Below are positions 11,664 to 21,531 of a DNA stretch of 64,000 nt, piece by piece (position 1 is the stretch's first letter; each line of letters opens with the position of its first letter). Position numbers and translations under genes: made by a program. Below the pieces are notes generated by a model. The model was not told the origin of the DNA and searched no databases. It was given only the letters and a program-made list of their open reading frames with translations. This DNA is from Aspidapion aeneum (Eukaryota > Arthropoda > Insecta > Coleoptera > Brentidae): NCBI GenBank assembly GCA_963576565.1, contig OY755039.1, positions 134,188,095 through 134,252,094 on the forward strand. The letters are read 5' to 3'.

Positions 11664-12680
11664 ACCACACTCCAAGTGAACTCCATGCTATATCAACCTT
11701 GAACACAGTTTTTGTTAATATCTCAGAAAAGGAGTTGTTAATAATAACATAAATTATTTAAAAAAACGTGTTCTTCCATATTTCAAAAACTGCATATTAA
11801 TGATATGTTCAAATAAAAAGTAAGCATATTTTCAATTTTGAAACTGGCAAAAAACTATCATTAGCATTAATGGATTTTGACCAAAATTTATAGTTTGTAC
11901 ATTATTTTAACTAAAAATTTCATGAAAATCGTTTGAAGAGCTATCGTGTTACAGACTGACATATACACACATGGGTAGACGTCACGGCGATATTGCTAAG
12001 ATATGTTAAAATACACGCAAATAACACATTTTTGGCGTTATCTTAATCAATTTTTTTTTCGTTGCAAACAATACCTTTTCTAGTCATTGCTGCGCGGGCT
12101 GTAAAGGTAAAAGTACCAACAGAAGTTATTAGTTACCGTTTGTGCATAATACATTTTTTATTTTAAAATATTATTTCCCGTACAACGGAAACGTTTTCAA
12201 TTTTCAACGTCCTCTTTGTGAATTTAAAACAAACACAATCAAGCCCACAACAAATAAATCACTAATTAATATCTCGGAAACAATGAAGCATACTTTTTGT
12301 TAAACTCGATTGGGTAATGTTATTAAAACCCATTAAAAACAGTTGGTAATGCCATTGAAAAATATATTTACCTACGTTACTTTGCTATAAGACAATAAAG
12401 GTCTGCAAAAAAATCTCACAACACATCTTATGGGAACAAAACCAATATATTGTTAAATTTTGTCCTTAAGAAACAAAAGGCTGATAAAGTTCTCGTTATT
12501 AAAAGTAGAATGCATGGATATTTTAGTGGTGGTATATTCATACATAATAGGGTATTTGATAAATTTTAGAAAAGTGTTTAGAATGATACATAGATCCCTT
12601 CCCTAATTTGCTACGCAAAATTATTAAAATAGTATATTTTATCATGACTACATTTAAAATCTCATTTCTAGCATGGCGTT
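11664..12680. other. No gene seen
   Basis: AT-rich sequence with no domain recognised. The 12685-12692 TGACGTCA site and the THAP exon follow directly. Confidence 0.45.
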
Positions 12681-12684
12681 GCAA

Positions 12685-12692
12685 TGACGTCA
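12685..12692. promoter_or_regulatory. CRE-like TGACGTCA upstream of the THAP exon
   Basis: A perfect cAMP-response-type palindrome about 90 bp before the ATG at 12778. A similar site precedes the related exon at 7957. It is a sequence match only. Confidence 0.35.
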
Positions 12693-12777
12693 CAGCGCAG
12701 TAAACTCGAGGACAGATACACGGCATTCAAGTGTTCATTTGTTTTTGGTCTGTGTTTTTACTGTTTTTTATGTAAAA

Positions 12778-12977
12778 ATGTCCTATAAGTGGCCTTTCAG
12801 GGCCTTATACAACTCAATGGGTGCCTCAGTGTTCGAATACTAGCATAAAAACACCTGAAAAACTATTTATTCATGTGCCTACAGCAGTAAAAGAATGGAA
12901 AAAGTGGCTAAAACTTGCTCGAAGAGACCGCTTTATCTAATACATCTTCACTTTACATTTGTGAAGATCACTTTGAT
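12778..12977 (+). pseudogene. Broken THAP-domain exon
   Basis: From ATG at 12778 the text starts MSYKW, shifts frame, and continues as VPQCSNTSIKTPEKLFIHVP, then EWKKWLKLARRD. A second frameshift is followed by SSLYICEDHFD and a 5' splice site (GTGAGT at 12978). This is the C2CH THAP DNA-binding zinc finger: a Cys pair near the N-terminus, the conserved Trp, and Cys-x2-His in CEDH. The first Cys of the N-terminal pair is lost or displaced by the frameshift. THAP domains occur in P-element-like transposases and in insect gene families that also carry YqaJ-like domains. Two frameshifts make it a pseudogene. Confidence 0.75.
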
Positions 12978-13325
12978 GTGAGTATAACTAAATTGTTTCT
13001 ATTAATGTTTCTCACATTGTCTATAATATATATATTTCGTAGGCAAGACTAGGCACTGTATAGGCAGTACCTACGAAAGACTATGCAGTACTTCAATTAT
13101 TGCTGGTCGTTGTATACTTTTTGCCTACCTGTCCTGCAATTTTTGATTGTTTCCTAATGCTTAAAATAATAATGATTGGGTATTTAATTGAATCTATTGT
13201 AAGTGGCATAGTAAACAAAAAAGCAAAACATATAACCTAACCTCAAAATCTAAATGAGTAAAAGTAGGCGAAGAATATCGTAAAAAACTTTCAGTTATAT
13301 ACAAAACAACTCATCGAATACTTAC

Positions 13326-13439
13326 ATCAACATTTTAACGTTTCTAAATTCAGCAGAACAAAAATCACTGTTGTTGGCAAAGAAGCCTGCCAAGTTGGAG
13401 CTATCGGCTTTGGAGAATCCATTTTCCATTGAAAATGTT
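13326..13439 (-). pseudogene. Exon fragment of the THAP/YqaJ-type family, copy 2
   Basis: On the minus strand from ATG at 13439 this reads MENGFSKADSSNLAGFFANN, then SDFCSAEFRNVKM, up to a 5' splice site (complement of ACTTAC at 13320-13325). It matches 7957-8084 but lacks five codons in the middle. It lies directly downstream, on the same strand, of family A hammerhead repeat copy 2, with the junction near 13440. The copy at 7957 has different sequence at that junction. Confidence 0.5.
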
Positions 13440-13440
13440 T

Positions 13441-13595
13441 CTCTTGTATTTTTCCGTGGGCAACTCAAAAGCTGTACACCCACGGGGGTCCAAGATCTAA
13501 TGGAAACCCATTAAGTGTTGACAGTTAACTGTTTCGTCCGTAAGGGACTCTTCAGAACACTGCATGGTCAATGTGACACTTTTGTAAAGCTACAG
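13441..13595 (-). repeat. Family A hammerhead-bearing repeat, copy 2 (partial, inverted)
   Basis: On the minus strand this is homologous to 32740-32905. It starts after an unrelated segment that contains an AAAT repeat (13620-13650) and ends at '...ccacggaaaaatac' near 13441. It is more diverged than the other copies, yet all ribozyme positions are kept. Confidence 0.85.
13514..13561 (-). ncRNA. Type I hammerhead self-cleaving ribozyme (family A, copy 2)
   Basis: Read on the minus strand: stem I AGTGTT, core CTGAAGA (N7=A), stem II GTCC/GGAC with loop CTTAC, GAA, stem III ACAG/CTGT with loop TTAA, C17 (complement of 13520), then AACACT. Predicted cleavage is between 13520 and 13519. Compared with copy 1, the changes inside the motif are at N7, the one core position known to be free, and in loop II. 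Outside the motif the copy is clearly diverged. That pattern suggests the fold has been constrained. Confidence 0.88.
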
Positions 13596-13599
13596 AGAC

Positions 13600-14280
13600 G
13601 GTGTATGAATCTCATCTTACGATGTTGGTAAGAGAAATAAATAAATAATACCTGCAATACCGTATACTTTCACATAAGTGGCGGCATCTACAAATACAAA
13701 AGTTAGTTATTATAGACAAGTTTTTTTTTCATTAGCAGTTTCTATTCAAACTGCGCGTTTAAATTTTGTTGTGGCACAATCGCTAGGCCATCAGATTGGC
13801 ACCTAGTCCATTACTTGACCGACTGAACCGAAAAAACAGTTTAGAAATTTCTTTTTTCCACCTAAGTGTACACAATTAAAAAATAAAACGTATTCGACGT
13901 GTACGGCGGCCGCCCTCCCTAACCCGAAGCAATTTTTCCTCAATGGACCATGGATAATCTTGTTCTCAAATCTCAATCTGGAACAACGTATATGGAAATG
14001 GAAAAGAGCGGGGAATGTAATAAAAATAAATATAATTTTATCTTTTCTCTCTCGCTCTTAAAAAGTTGTTTTCACGCTACACAACGTAAATGTTATTGGA
14101 AATCTGAATTTGATTATATGATTTGTTTTGTTAAAAAAAAACTTTTAAATGTGCTGCCTTGGGGTCAGCCAGCGTATTCGTTTTGGTAAAATCCACTGTA
14201 CAGGGTGTCCCAAATTCGATATTTTTTGAGGTTTTAAGGGTATTATGGGGAAGATGGGATAGGGGGATGGGATTAGCAGT
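13600..14280. other. No gene seen
   Basis: AT-rich sequence with a short AAAT run at 13620-13650 and no recognisable coding sequence. Confidence 0.4.
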
Positions 14281-14361
14281 GACACATTTATGTTTTATAT
14301 GTAAATCTGTCACTGTAGGGTCGATTTTAAAATAAGGTCAGGTTTTATTCCAATAAGTGTC
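14281..14361. mobile_element. Partial copy of the 238-bp TA MITE (family 2)
   Basis: The right arm 'tcgattttaaaataaggtca' and 'ttattccaataagtgtc' is nearly identical to the right arm at 25380-25419 and is followed by TA. The left arm is missing. Confidence 0.8.
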
Positions 14362-14363
14362 TA

Positions 14364-15199
14364 TTATCATGAGGTAATGACCCAACAAACTGCTGAAATT
14401 CTGGATTCCTTATAACAGGAGTAGATCCTGAGCAAAATGCTACTAAGTCTTCTTACTTATATTTCACAATCTTTTGGGCTCATTGTTTAAGGAAGAAACT
14501 GTTATGCTAGTACGTGAGAACAATTTTGCAGTGATTGGTAGATACCTACGTCAAACACAGACAATTCTACTGCCGTGCTATCGCTAGAGATACGGTTACG
14601 CTACTTCGTGAGCAAAAAGTCGTACTTATGGGAAACATTTTGGTAGCGTATCTCATATTTTGGATTTTTATCAGATACGTCGGTACGTGAGATAGGGGAC
14701 GATGTGTTATCTAAAAATAATTAGTTTTTACGGAAATTGCAAGAAGCTTATAATATTTTTTGTGATTTGTAAAAACGTTCCCAGTTTACGGACGCCACTG
14801 AAGTCTCACCTAAAATCTGTACTGGACGAAATGATACATGTTTTAAATGGAAATTGCAATATCTACAAAAAACTTGCAATGGCTATAATTTTTAAGGCAA
14901 AAAGGATACAAAAAAATATGAAATACTGTTTCTATAAAATCAAGAGGGAATAAAAATGACGTATTTTTTAAACCACCCTGACTCACCCATTAGGCGCCAC
15001 CTCCACTTACTTCAATTGGGAATATTCTAGTTGTTGCACCTCTTTGGATTCCATTCAATGGACGAAACTTGTCATAGATGGCGCCGCTGCGTCTCAGACA
15101 AGACGATGCCAGTGTGCTTAAACTTTCGAGTGCTCGAGAGAGTTCGCTAGATGGCGCTACACCTTGGAGTTTACTCGCATTGCACGAACGCGAGTATTT
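14364..15199. other. No gene seen
   Basis: Several short frames but no recognised product. 'tagatggcgc' occurs at about 15077 and 15150 and again at the start of the 514-bp family A units; this is probably a common repeat word. Confidence 0.4.
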
Positions 15200-15454
15200 C
15201 ATATCGTCGGTCCAATGCCAAAGTCACGAATGTGCAAATTTGGCAATTCTCGCCTATGTATAGCAGTATGTACTATTTTATTCATATTATACAATTCCAA
15301 AAGCGCGAAGGTGTTTGCTCTCTCTCTCCCCTCCTTTAAAAATTTAAAAAATGAAATCTCTATTTCTCGCAATGTATCTTCAATGTTTAAAACGCATTTT
15401 TCTCAAAACATCAATTATGCACATTCGTGACTTTGGCATTGGACCGACGATATG
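15200..15454. repeat. Perfect 37-bp inverted repeat with a 181-bp spacer
   Basis: 15200-15236 (starting CATATCGTCGGTCCAATGCC) is the exact reverse complement of 15418-15454. Perfect identity over 37 bp implies a recent foldback element or selection. No target duplication is evident and the spacer has no recognised coding content. Confidence 0.9.
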
Positions 15455-16253
15455 TAGGAGTTGGTTTTGGTTAAAATTGGCTTACCTAGGTATGCTGTTC
15501 TCTACTGATGACGTGAAACACACAGAAACGTGCGTCTAGAGATGCTACCTTGTATAAGTAGGAAAACAGCCAAAACCAACTCTTCCTTCTCTTTCTGACA
15601 CTCGCAAGTTTTGCACACACACCTTTCTGTGAAGTATAAAATTCGTTTTGAAAAAAAAATAGCTAAAAATCAAATTAACAAAGCGACCCAGCGAAATTCA
15701 GATGAGGTATTTTTCAACCCACCCAAACCTACCCCTCAAGCACCACCCCACTGACTTGTAGATCTTGAATAGAATTACCTTACTTGTGGCCCCTCATTGG
15801 AAAGCCTATCAAAAATGCTAAACGATGGTCATAAAAATTTTATAGTAAAATTGAAAAATTACATTTTAAATTAAAAAATTGCAGGAAAATAATTTTACAA
15901 AAAAAAAACAAATTGTTTAGCATAAATCACATCAGCAAAATTTAAATGACGTACCGTTACCGGGGGCGACATGAAATATGAATAGTTTTTCACACATGCG
16001 CTGCGCCTGTGCGCGCCCAATGAGTATCTTACCACTTTACACACTCAAAGAACTCAATTTCACCCGTTTTTCAGCGGTGTAGGGGTGGCTGTTTTTGCAC
16101 GGGGGTGGGAGAAATGTTTGTTTTAGTTGACTTCGGTTGCCGGTTCATCTTTAGTAAAGACGTATAAATTTGTTTTGATTTGGGGTACGTCAGGGTCAGT
16201 AGTTAAAAGCCTTGTCGGTCGCGTGTCCATTGTTTGTTTTTGTTTGTTTTCAA
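15455..16253. other. No gene seen; possible 5' part of the hAT element that follows
   Basis: The GC content rises at 15960-16110 (CGCTGCGCCTGTGCGCGCCC) just before the hAT-like frame, which could be its promoter region. Nothing more specific can be supported. Confidence 0.35.
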
Positions 16254-16750
16254 AATGGAAATAAATACCGTCGATTATATAATTAATTGTGCAAATTCAA
16301 ATACGTTGACTATGAATTTCGATTACAAATAAAATCTTTAGGGCCACATAGACCGGACCTTAAAATCCTAAAAATTAACCAAAATTTTAGTGCAAGTAAT
16401 AAAAAATTATACGATGCTGAAAACTGGTTGTGCGGTTGTGAAAAACGAAATGCTTTTTTTTTGCTTTGTTTGTCTTATTATGAACAATCCACGAAGTGAC
16501 CCTGCGTAGGTGACAAAGGGAATGTGTGATATCAAGCACTTTAGTGAAAAGTTATAGAGCTACTTATTTAAATAACCACATAGAATTTTCTATGCTTGTC
16601 AAGGCTGATATTAGGTGCCAATTGAATAGTGCCTATAGGCAAAACATTACCGAACATAATGAAAATGTGGCAAAAATTAGACATATACTTACTAGATTAA
16701 TAGACTGTTTAAAATTCTGTGAGATTTTTGATTTTGAAGTTGCTCTATAG
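16254..16750 (+). pseudogene. N-terminal part of a hAT-type (TTF/ZMYM1-like) transposase, broken
   Basis: ATG at 16254 opens MEINTVDYIIN; a frameshift leads to the frame containing LQIKSLGPHRPDLKI (from 16287), followed by NWLCGCEKRNAFF. This is the TTF-type zinc finger region of hAT transposases annotated as zinc finger MYM-type protein 1-like. A further frame (16526-16750) reads CQLNSAYRQNITEHNENVAK and then RHILTRLIDCLKFC, the conserved segment after the zinc finger. A TAG ends it at 16748. The catalytic domain and hAT dimerisation domain are missing, so the copy is truncated. Confidence 0.75.
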
Positions 16751-17103
16751 GGTTTATTAGTCTAAAACTGGTGCTAGTCCGAGCAGTTTGCGTATGTAAA
16801 AGAAGGGCGAATAGACTATAAACAAATAAACTAAAAACTACGCCAAGTAGCTGATTGTTTGTAAAATGCTAAAATAAAGTTGTTTAGGTAAGTTTTTTAT
16901 CTCCTTTTCCCCAATTTATAACGTCACCAGCCGTCACTGAATGCAACCATCAGCAAATCAAAACAGAACCTTACTTCTGGATCAATTTTTGTTAATAAGT
17001 GTTTTTTTTGTTCTCATGTGGCCGTAAGAAAAACATATTTTTGTTTTTGATTTTAACACACTTTGTGGTTAGGCCCGATTCTGCCAATTATCTTCCTGAC
17101 TAC

Positions 17104-17268
17104 CATGGGTGCACCCAGGGGGGGGGGGGCTCGGGGCCCGGCCCCCCCCAAGCCTATAATTTTTGTATACATTTTCTACATATTTCATGAATAAACACAA
17201 AAAATAGCATGAAATACGACATTATGAGGCCTCGGCCCCCCCCCCCCCCAAGACATATTCCTGGGTGC
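17104..17268. mobile_element. Short element bounded by poly-G and poly-C runs (GCACCCAGG ends)
   Basis: The left end reads 'gggtgcacccaggggggg' and the right end 'aagacatattcctgggtgcg', an imperfect inverted repeat. The right end is the reverse complement of 26455-26490 ('gcgcacccaggaatatgtct'), so this is a dispersed family. The 12-15 base homopolymer runs inside are hotspots for assembly error. Confidence 0.6.
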
Positions 17269-17595
17269 GTTACTGTAACTACAAATATATAAATGATAGC
17301 TAAACGACTAAAAATAAACAAAATACATCACTTAAAAATACATAAGGATTATAAGGTTCTAAAATCAAATATATCAGAACTACCCTAGGTGAATTTGCAT
17401 AGGGGATCCCAAGTGTGAAAACAGAAAGGCAAGCATCTCAAAATTCAAATGGCAATCAAATAAGACTGAGCCGTAGATTTGTGTATTTTAAACTAGAAAG
17501 TTTAAACCATGTTGCACATTCATATCGGAGAATATGTAGAAGTTATTAGCGGGGGTCGAAATTCAGGAGAGGAGAATCGGATTTTTTTTGTAATA

Positions 17596-18436
17596 TAGGG
17601 TGACCATATCGGTTTCGCGTAAAAGGAGGACGTTAGAAACAAAAGAGCCGGATTTTCGAAGAAAAATCCAGACAAAACGGGTTATCTGAAAAAACCGTCC
17701 TTAAAAAATTTGATGAATGAAAACAAGGTATCTTGAGACCTGAAAAAATGGCTCAGACAAGATAAATTAAAAAGTTGTAAAAACACTATGTAGGTACTAA
17801 CTAGAATGGTACCGCAAGCAAAATGGCACTAAAAGTACTCAAAAGTGCCGCTGTAGAAGTTTCTTAGGGCAACATTTTAAAAAAATACTGAAGAAATAAA
17901 AAAAATTGCGCCAGTGCAGGAAAAAAATTCGGAAAAATTTTACACTTTTCGGACTAAATCGCGCTTAAAAGCAATTTGTAGGAAAAAAATTGCAATCTAA
18001 AAACTACTAAAAAATTTTAAAAAATGCGCTGGGGGCGAAAGAAATTACACCACAGAAAAATGTATTTTTTGCAAAAAAACTTTTGATTAAAATAAAATAA
18101 AAATTATGCAGCAAGCGAATATTTTAAAAATAATTGATGCCAAAAATTTCTGGAAAAACGTTACCAAAATGCGAAAGTTTTGGTTAGTTTCAAAAGTATA
18201 AGCGCCGCGCCGGAAATTTTTAAGTGACGTAAATAGTTCGTTCCTGAGGTTCCTGATAAATTGTGCTCATTTCTTTTCGTTTTAAGCTTCAAGCTCTAAC
18301 CCCCCTAGATTCCTTCCTCCTAAAGTCTCTTGGGTTGCCAAAAAGCCGGACGAAGAAAAAAGCCGGCCGGACATTTATTTTTATTTTGCCAAAAAGCCGG
18401 ACTTGTCCGGCTTTATCCGGACGTATGGGCACCCTA
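17596..18436. mobile_element. 841-bp non-autonomous element with TAGGGTG...CACCCTA ends and a 7-8 bp target duplication
   Basis: TAGGGTGACCATA at the left is mirrored by TATGGGCACCCTA at the right. TGTAATA flanks it exactly on both sides (17589-17595 and 18437-18443), extendable to 8 bp with a one-base shift. This fits a hAT- or P-like element. Inside, the words 'gccggac' and 'aaaagccgg' recur near the right end (18340-18420), probably as subterminal repeats. No transposase. Confidence 0.8.
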
Positions 18437-18443
18437 TGTAATA

Positions 18444-19110
18444 TGCATAGGTACCTACCTACTTAGTTGTATTCTACAAACTATAATTTCAGACTTTGAC
18501 CTGACCGTACTTATTAGGAAGATCTCGCTTTCCCTTAAAACTTTTCAATCAACAAAAAAGACACTATAAATTCACATAACTTGAAACTTTTGTTAAAGGG
18601 TGCAGGTACTTGTCCATTGCACATACACTGTGTCGATGGCCTCTGCTAAGCCTTACAATAAGGGATTAGTCATGTATCACCAGATTAGGTTCGTTCGATA
18701 CTTTTATCTAAATACATTATAATTCGTAGTCGTGCTTAAATTACTGAAATATTTCCCAAAATTTGAAAACTAATTTTCAATTTTTGCACATAGGGGAAAG
18801 GTGGGCAATATGGGATACTTAATATTATAGGCTTATTAGTTATTCTATTAACTGATCACCATTACGTTCATTATTTGGAATTAAGTTGGCTAGACATTTT
18901 TATGTTTTAATTTACAGTTAAAGCGATTTAGAACTCCATCATACTATTGGTTTTATTTTTGTAAAAAGCTGACTTTGCCCTATTTTGCCCTGCATACAGG
19001 GTAAAATGGGGTACTTATAAGTGGAAAAACGGGCGGGGCGGTTGTGTGATTTAGAATCAATCTTTTTGTAGGACAAGTTTTATTTATTAAAATACTAACC
19101 AAGATTAAAA
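18444..19110. other. No gene seen; possible outer repeat around the Tigger-like element
   Basis: 18788-18820 and 18990-19020 contain words such as 'ggtaaaatggggtac', whose complement ('gtaccccgttttgcccc') lies at about 21212-21230. The Tigger-like element may thus be nested in an older inverted-repeat element, but the match is too diverged to fix ends. Confidence 0.35.
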
Positions 19111-19273
19111 TACAGTGAAGTCCGGATATAACGAACCTCAAGAATTAACTAAATACGGTTCGCTATATCCGAGGTTCGTTATAAACAGTAATAAATAAAT
19201 TTTGTTTAATTTTTTGTGTTTCTTTTTTAATAGTATCCAAGATTCAGAAAACTAAAAATATTACAAAAAATAC

Positions 19274-20162
19274 ATGAGCATGAAGTTAGCGAAGCACCCA
19301 TCGCAGATCGAATCGTGACTAGGTGGATAATTTGCCGTGAATTAGTTGTGGAAAAATTAATTTTGTCGCTCTTATTTTTGACCGTTTTTGAGGGTGCTTC
19401 GCTAACTTCATAGGAAGTTAGCGAAGCACCCTCGTAAAAATGGCTTTTATCAAAATCGAATATGGTGGATAATTTGCCGCTAATTAGTCGTGAATTAGTT
19501 GTGGAAAAATTAATTTTGTCGCTCTTATTTTTGACCGTTTTTGAGGGTGCTTCGCTAACTTCATATAAAGTTAGCGAAGCACCTTCGTAAAAATGGCTTT
19601 AGACATGACGTATCGAAATCGAATATGGTGGATAATTTGCCGCTAATTAGTCGGTAATTAGTTGTGGAAAAATTATATTTGTCACGTATAGTTTTGAGTG
19701 TTTTTTGGGTGTCTCTCTAACTTTATATGAATTAAGCGAAGCACTTAAAAAACGGTCAAAAAAAAGAGCGACAAAATTAATTTTTCCACAACTAATTCAC
19801 GACTAATTAACGGCAAATTATCTACCTAGTAGCGATTCGATTTGCGATGGGTGCCACAATATGAAGCTAGCGAAGCACCCAAAAAAAGGGTCAAAAATAA
19901 GAGCGACAAAATTAATTTTTCCACAACTAATTCACGACTAATTAGCGGCAAATTATCCACCATATTCGATTTTGATAAAAGCCATTTTTACGAGGGTGCT
20001 TCGCTAACTTCATATGAAGTTAGCGAAGCACCCTCAAAAACGGTCAAAAATAAGAGCGACAATATTAATTTTTCCACAACTAATTCACGACTAATTAACG
20101 GCAAATTATCCACCTAGTCCCGATTCGATCTGCGATGGGTGCTTCGCTAACTTCATGCTCAT
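19274..20162. mobile_element. Foldback array 1: six inverted units with 9-bp target duplication
   Basis: The element runs from ATGAGCATGAAG to CTTCATGCTCAT and is flanked by the perfect 9-bp direct repeat AAAAAATAC (19265-19273 and 20163-20171). Inside are about six units of 130-170 bp, each starting GAAGTTAGCGAAGCACCC or its complement. They abut in palindromes of about 38 bp such as the one centred near 20013. Long composite inverted repeats with a 9-bp duplication are the signature of foldback/Mutator-like elements. The reading frames with Ser-Glu-Ala-Pro repeats crossing it are artefacts of the repeat. Confidence 0.9.
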
Positions 20163-20344
20163 AAAAAATACTATAAATTTTTATATTTTTAGAAAAAGGC
20201 AGAATATATAGGAATAAAGACGTTTATTATTATTGTTATACATATAAATATGTAAAGTGCATAATATGGTGGTATGTAATACATACATAAAAGAAGCCTA
20301 AATCTTTTTTTTTATTATTATGAAATCCATAATTTTTGTTTGTA

Positions 20345-20850
20345 CATTGCTTCTTGACAAATATTCCCTGTTTATAGAGCTTTCAAGGTTACAAAATGAT
20401 GCCCATATTTTATCAGGAACTTGGCGTGATTCCAAAAAGTTTCCGAAATTTTGTTTTCTATTTCACGAATGGTTGGAACATAAACCTTAGAGACTTTAAC
20501 AGAATTATCTTGAACAGGATCATCATTATCTTCGTCATTATCACTTGAAACCATGTTTGAGGTTACGGAGAGATTATAATTTGCTCATCAGTCAACGTTT
20601 CTCTTGCTACAATGTCTTTATCAATAGTCACATAATCGTTAAAATCGAAGTCACACATTTTTCTCTTAGCTTGTTCTTCTACTAAATCAAGCATATCATT
20701 ATCGAATTCATACTCGTGATCATATTCTGGGTCTTGTCAGAGAACATATAACCAGTTATTTCTTCGATGGTCTTGTGCATGTCTTTGCAACCATTCGTGT
20801 CGTTGTCGTATCGTCTAGTGTGAAAACGCCCATTGTCTGCTTATCTAAAG
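20345..20850 (-). pseudogene. C-terminal remnant of a Tigger/jerky-type transposase
   Basis: The minus-strand text includes DLVEEQAKRKMCDFDFNDY, then ETLTDEQI, then an acidic SSDNDEDNDD run followed by a helical tail. This order (linker, short ETLTDE-like motif, acidic stretch, C-terminal helix) is seen in pogo/Tigger transposases. Frames are interrupted, and the DDE catalytic region is absent. Confidence 0.6.
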
Positions 20851-21049
20851 TTCGTTTTAAAAGAAAAATAAATATTCTAGATTATTAAAATTAGGTTCGC
20901 GATATCCGGAAGTTCGCCATAAGCGGGATCGTTATAACCAGTAAGACAATACATGAGTATTTATGGACGACTTTTCGTATAAAGATAAAAGGTTCGTATT
21001 AACCAGAAGTTCGCTATAAACAGGTTCGTTATAAGCGGACTTCACTGTA

Positions 21050-21522
21050 CTTATTTAAAAAATAAAAAGTTTTAAATAAATAATAATAATAATTTTTTAT
21101 ACTAATTAAATTTATTTATTAAACAACATAAAATACAACTTTCAGTAGTGATACCAATAAATTTAAAAAAAAATGGGGAAAAATGGGATATAGGTTACTG
21201 AGTATAACAAGGTACCCCGTTTTGCCCCTATGAAAAAATCCCGTTTTGCCTCAAATCACTAGTTAAATTCAATACAAAAATTTCTGCTTGGTTGTAAAAG
21301 TAAGTGCATTATTGTACAATTTTTCATAATTCCAAGTAGCGGCTTTTACTAATATTTTCGCTCATCTGGCAATTGTGGTTTTACACTTTTCTGTTCTCCC
21401 ATACAATCCTTATGGCCCATACAAAAATCATACCCCTAGATAGAAGGCTGACCACGCTGTATAAAATATTAATGAAAACTAGTGATTTTCAATAAAGCAT
21501 GCACACTCAGCTTTACCCTTAC
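21050..21522. other. No gene seen
   Basis: AT-rich spacer between the two foldback arrays. 21170-21250 contains 'gtaccccgttttgcccc'-type words (see 18444-19110). Confidence 0.4.
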
Positions 21523-21531
21523 GCGTTATGT

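Larger units (their letters stand above)
19113..21047. mobile_element. Tigger/pogo-like DNA transposon remnant
   Basis: CAGTGAAGTCCGGATATAAC at 19113 is mirrored by the end '...ttataagcggacttcactg' at 21047, with TA on both sides (19111-19112 and 21048-21049). This is the terminal repeat style of Tigger-type Tc1/mariner elements. The interior holds a transposase remnant on the minus strand (20345-20850) and a later foldback insertion (19274-20162). Without that insertion the element would be about 1.04 kb, so it is internally deleted. Confidence 0.8.

Noticed and set aside
15506..15540. CTGATGACGTGAAAC, superficially like a hammerhead core
   Set aside because: There are no bases for stem II between the two core blocks, and no matching stem I or III.
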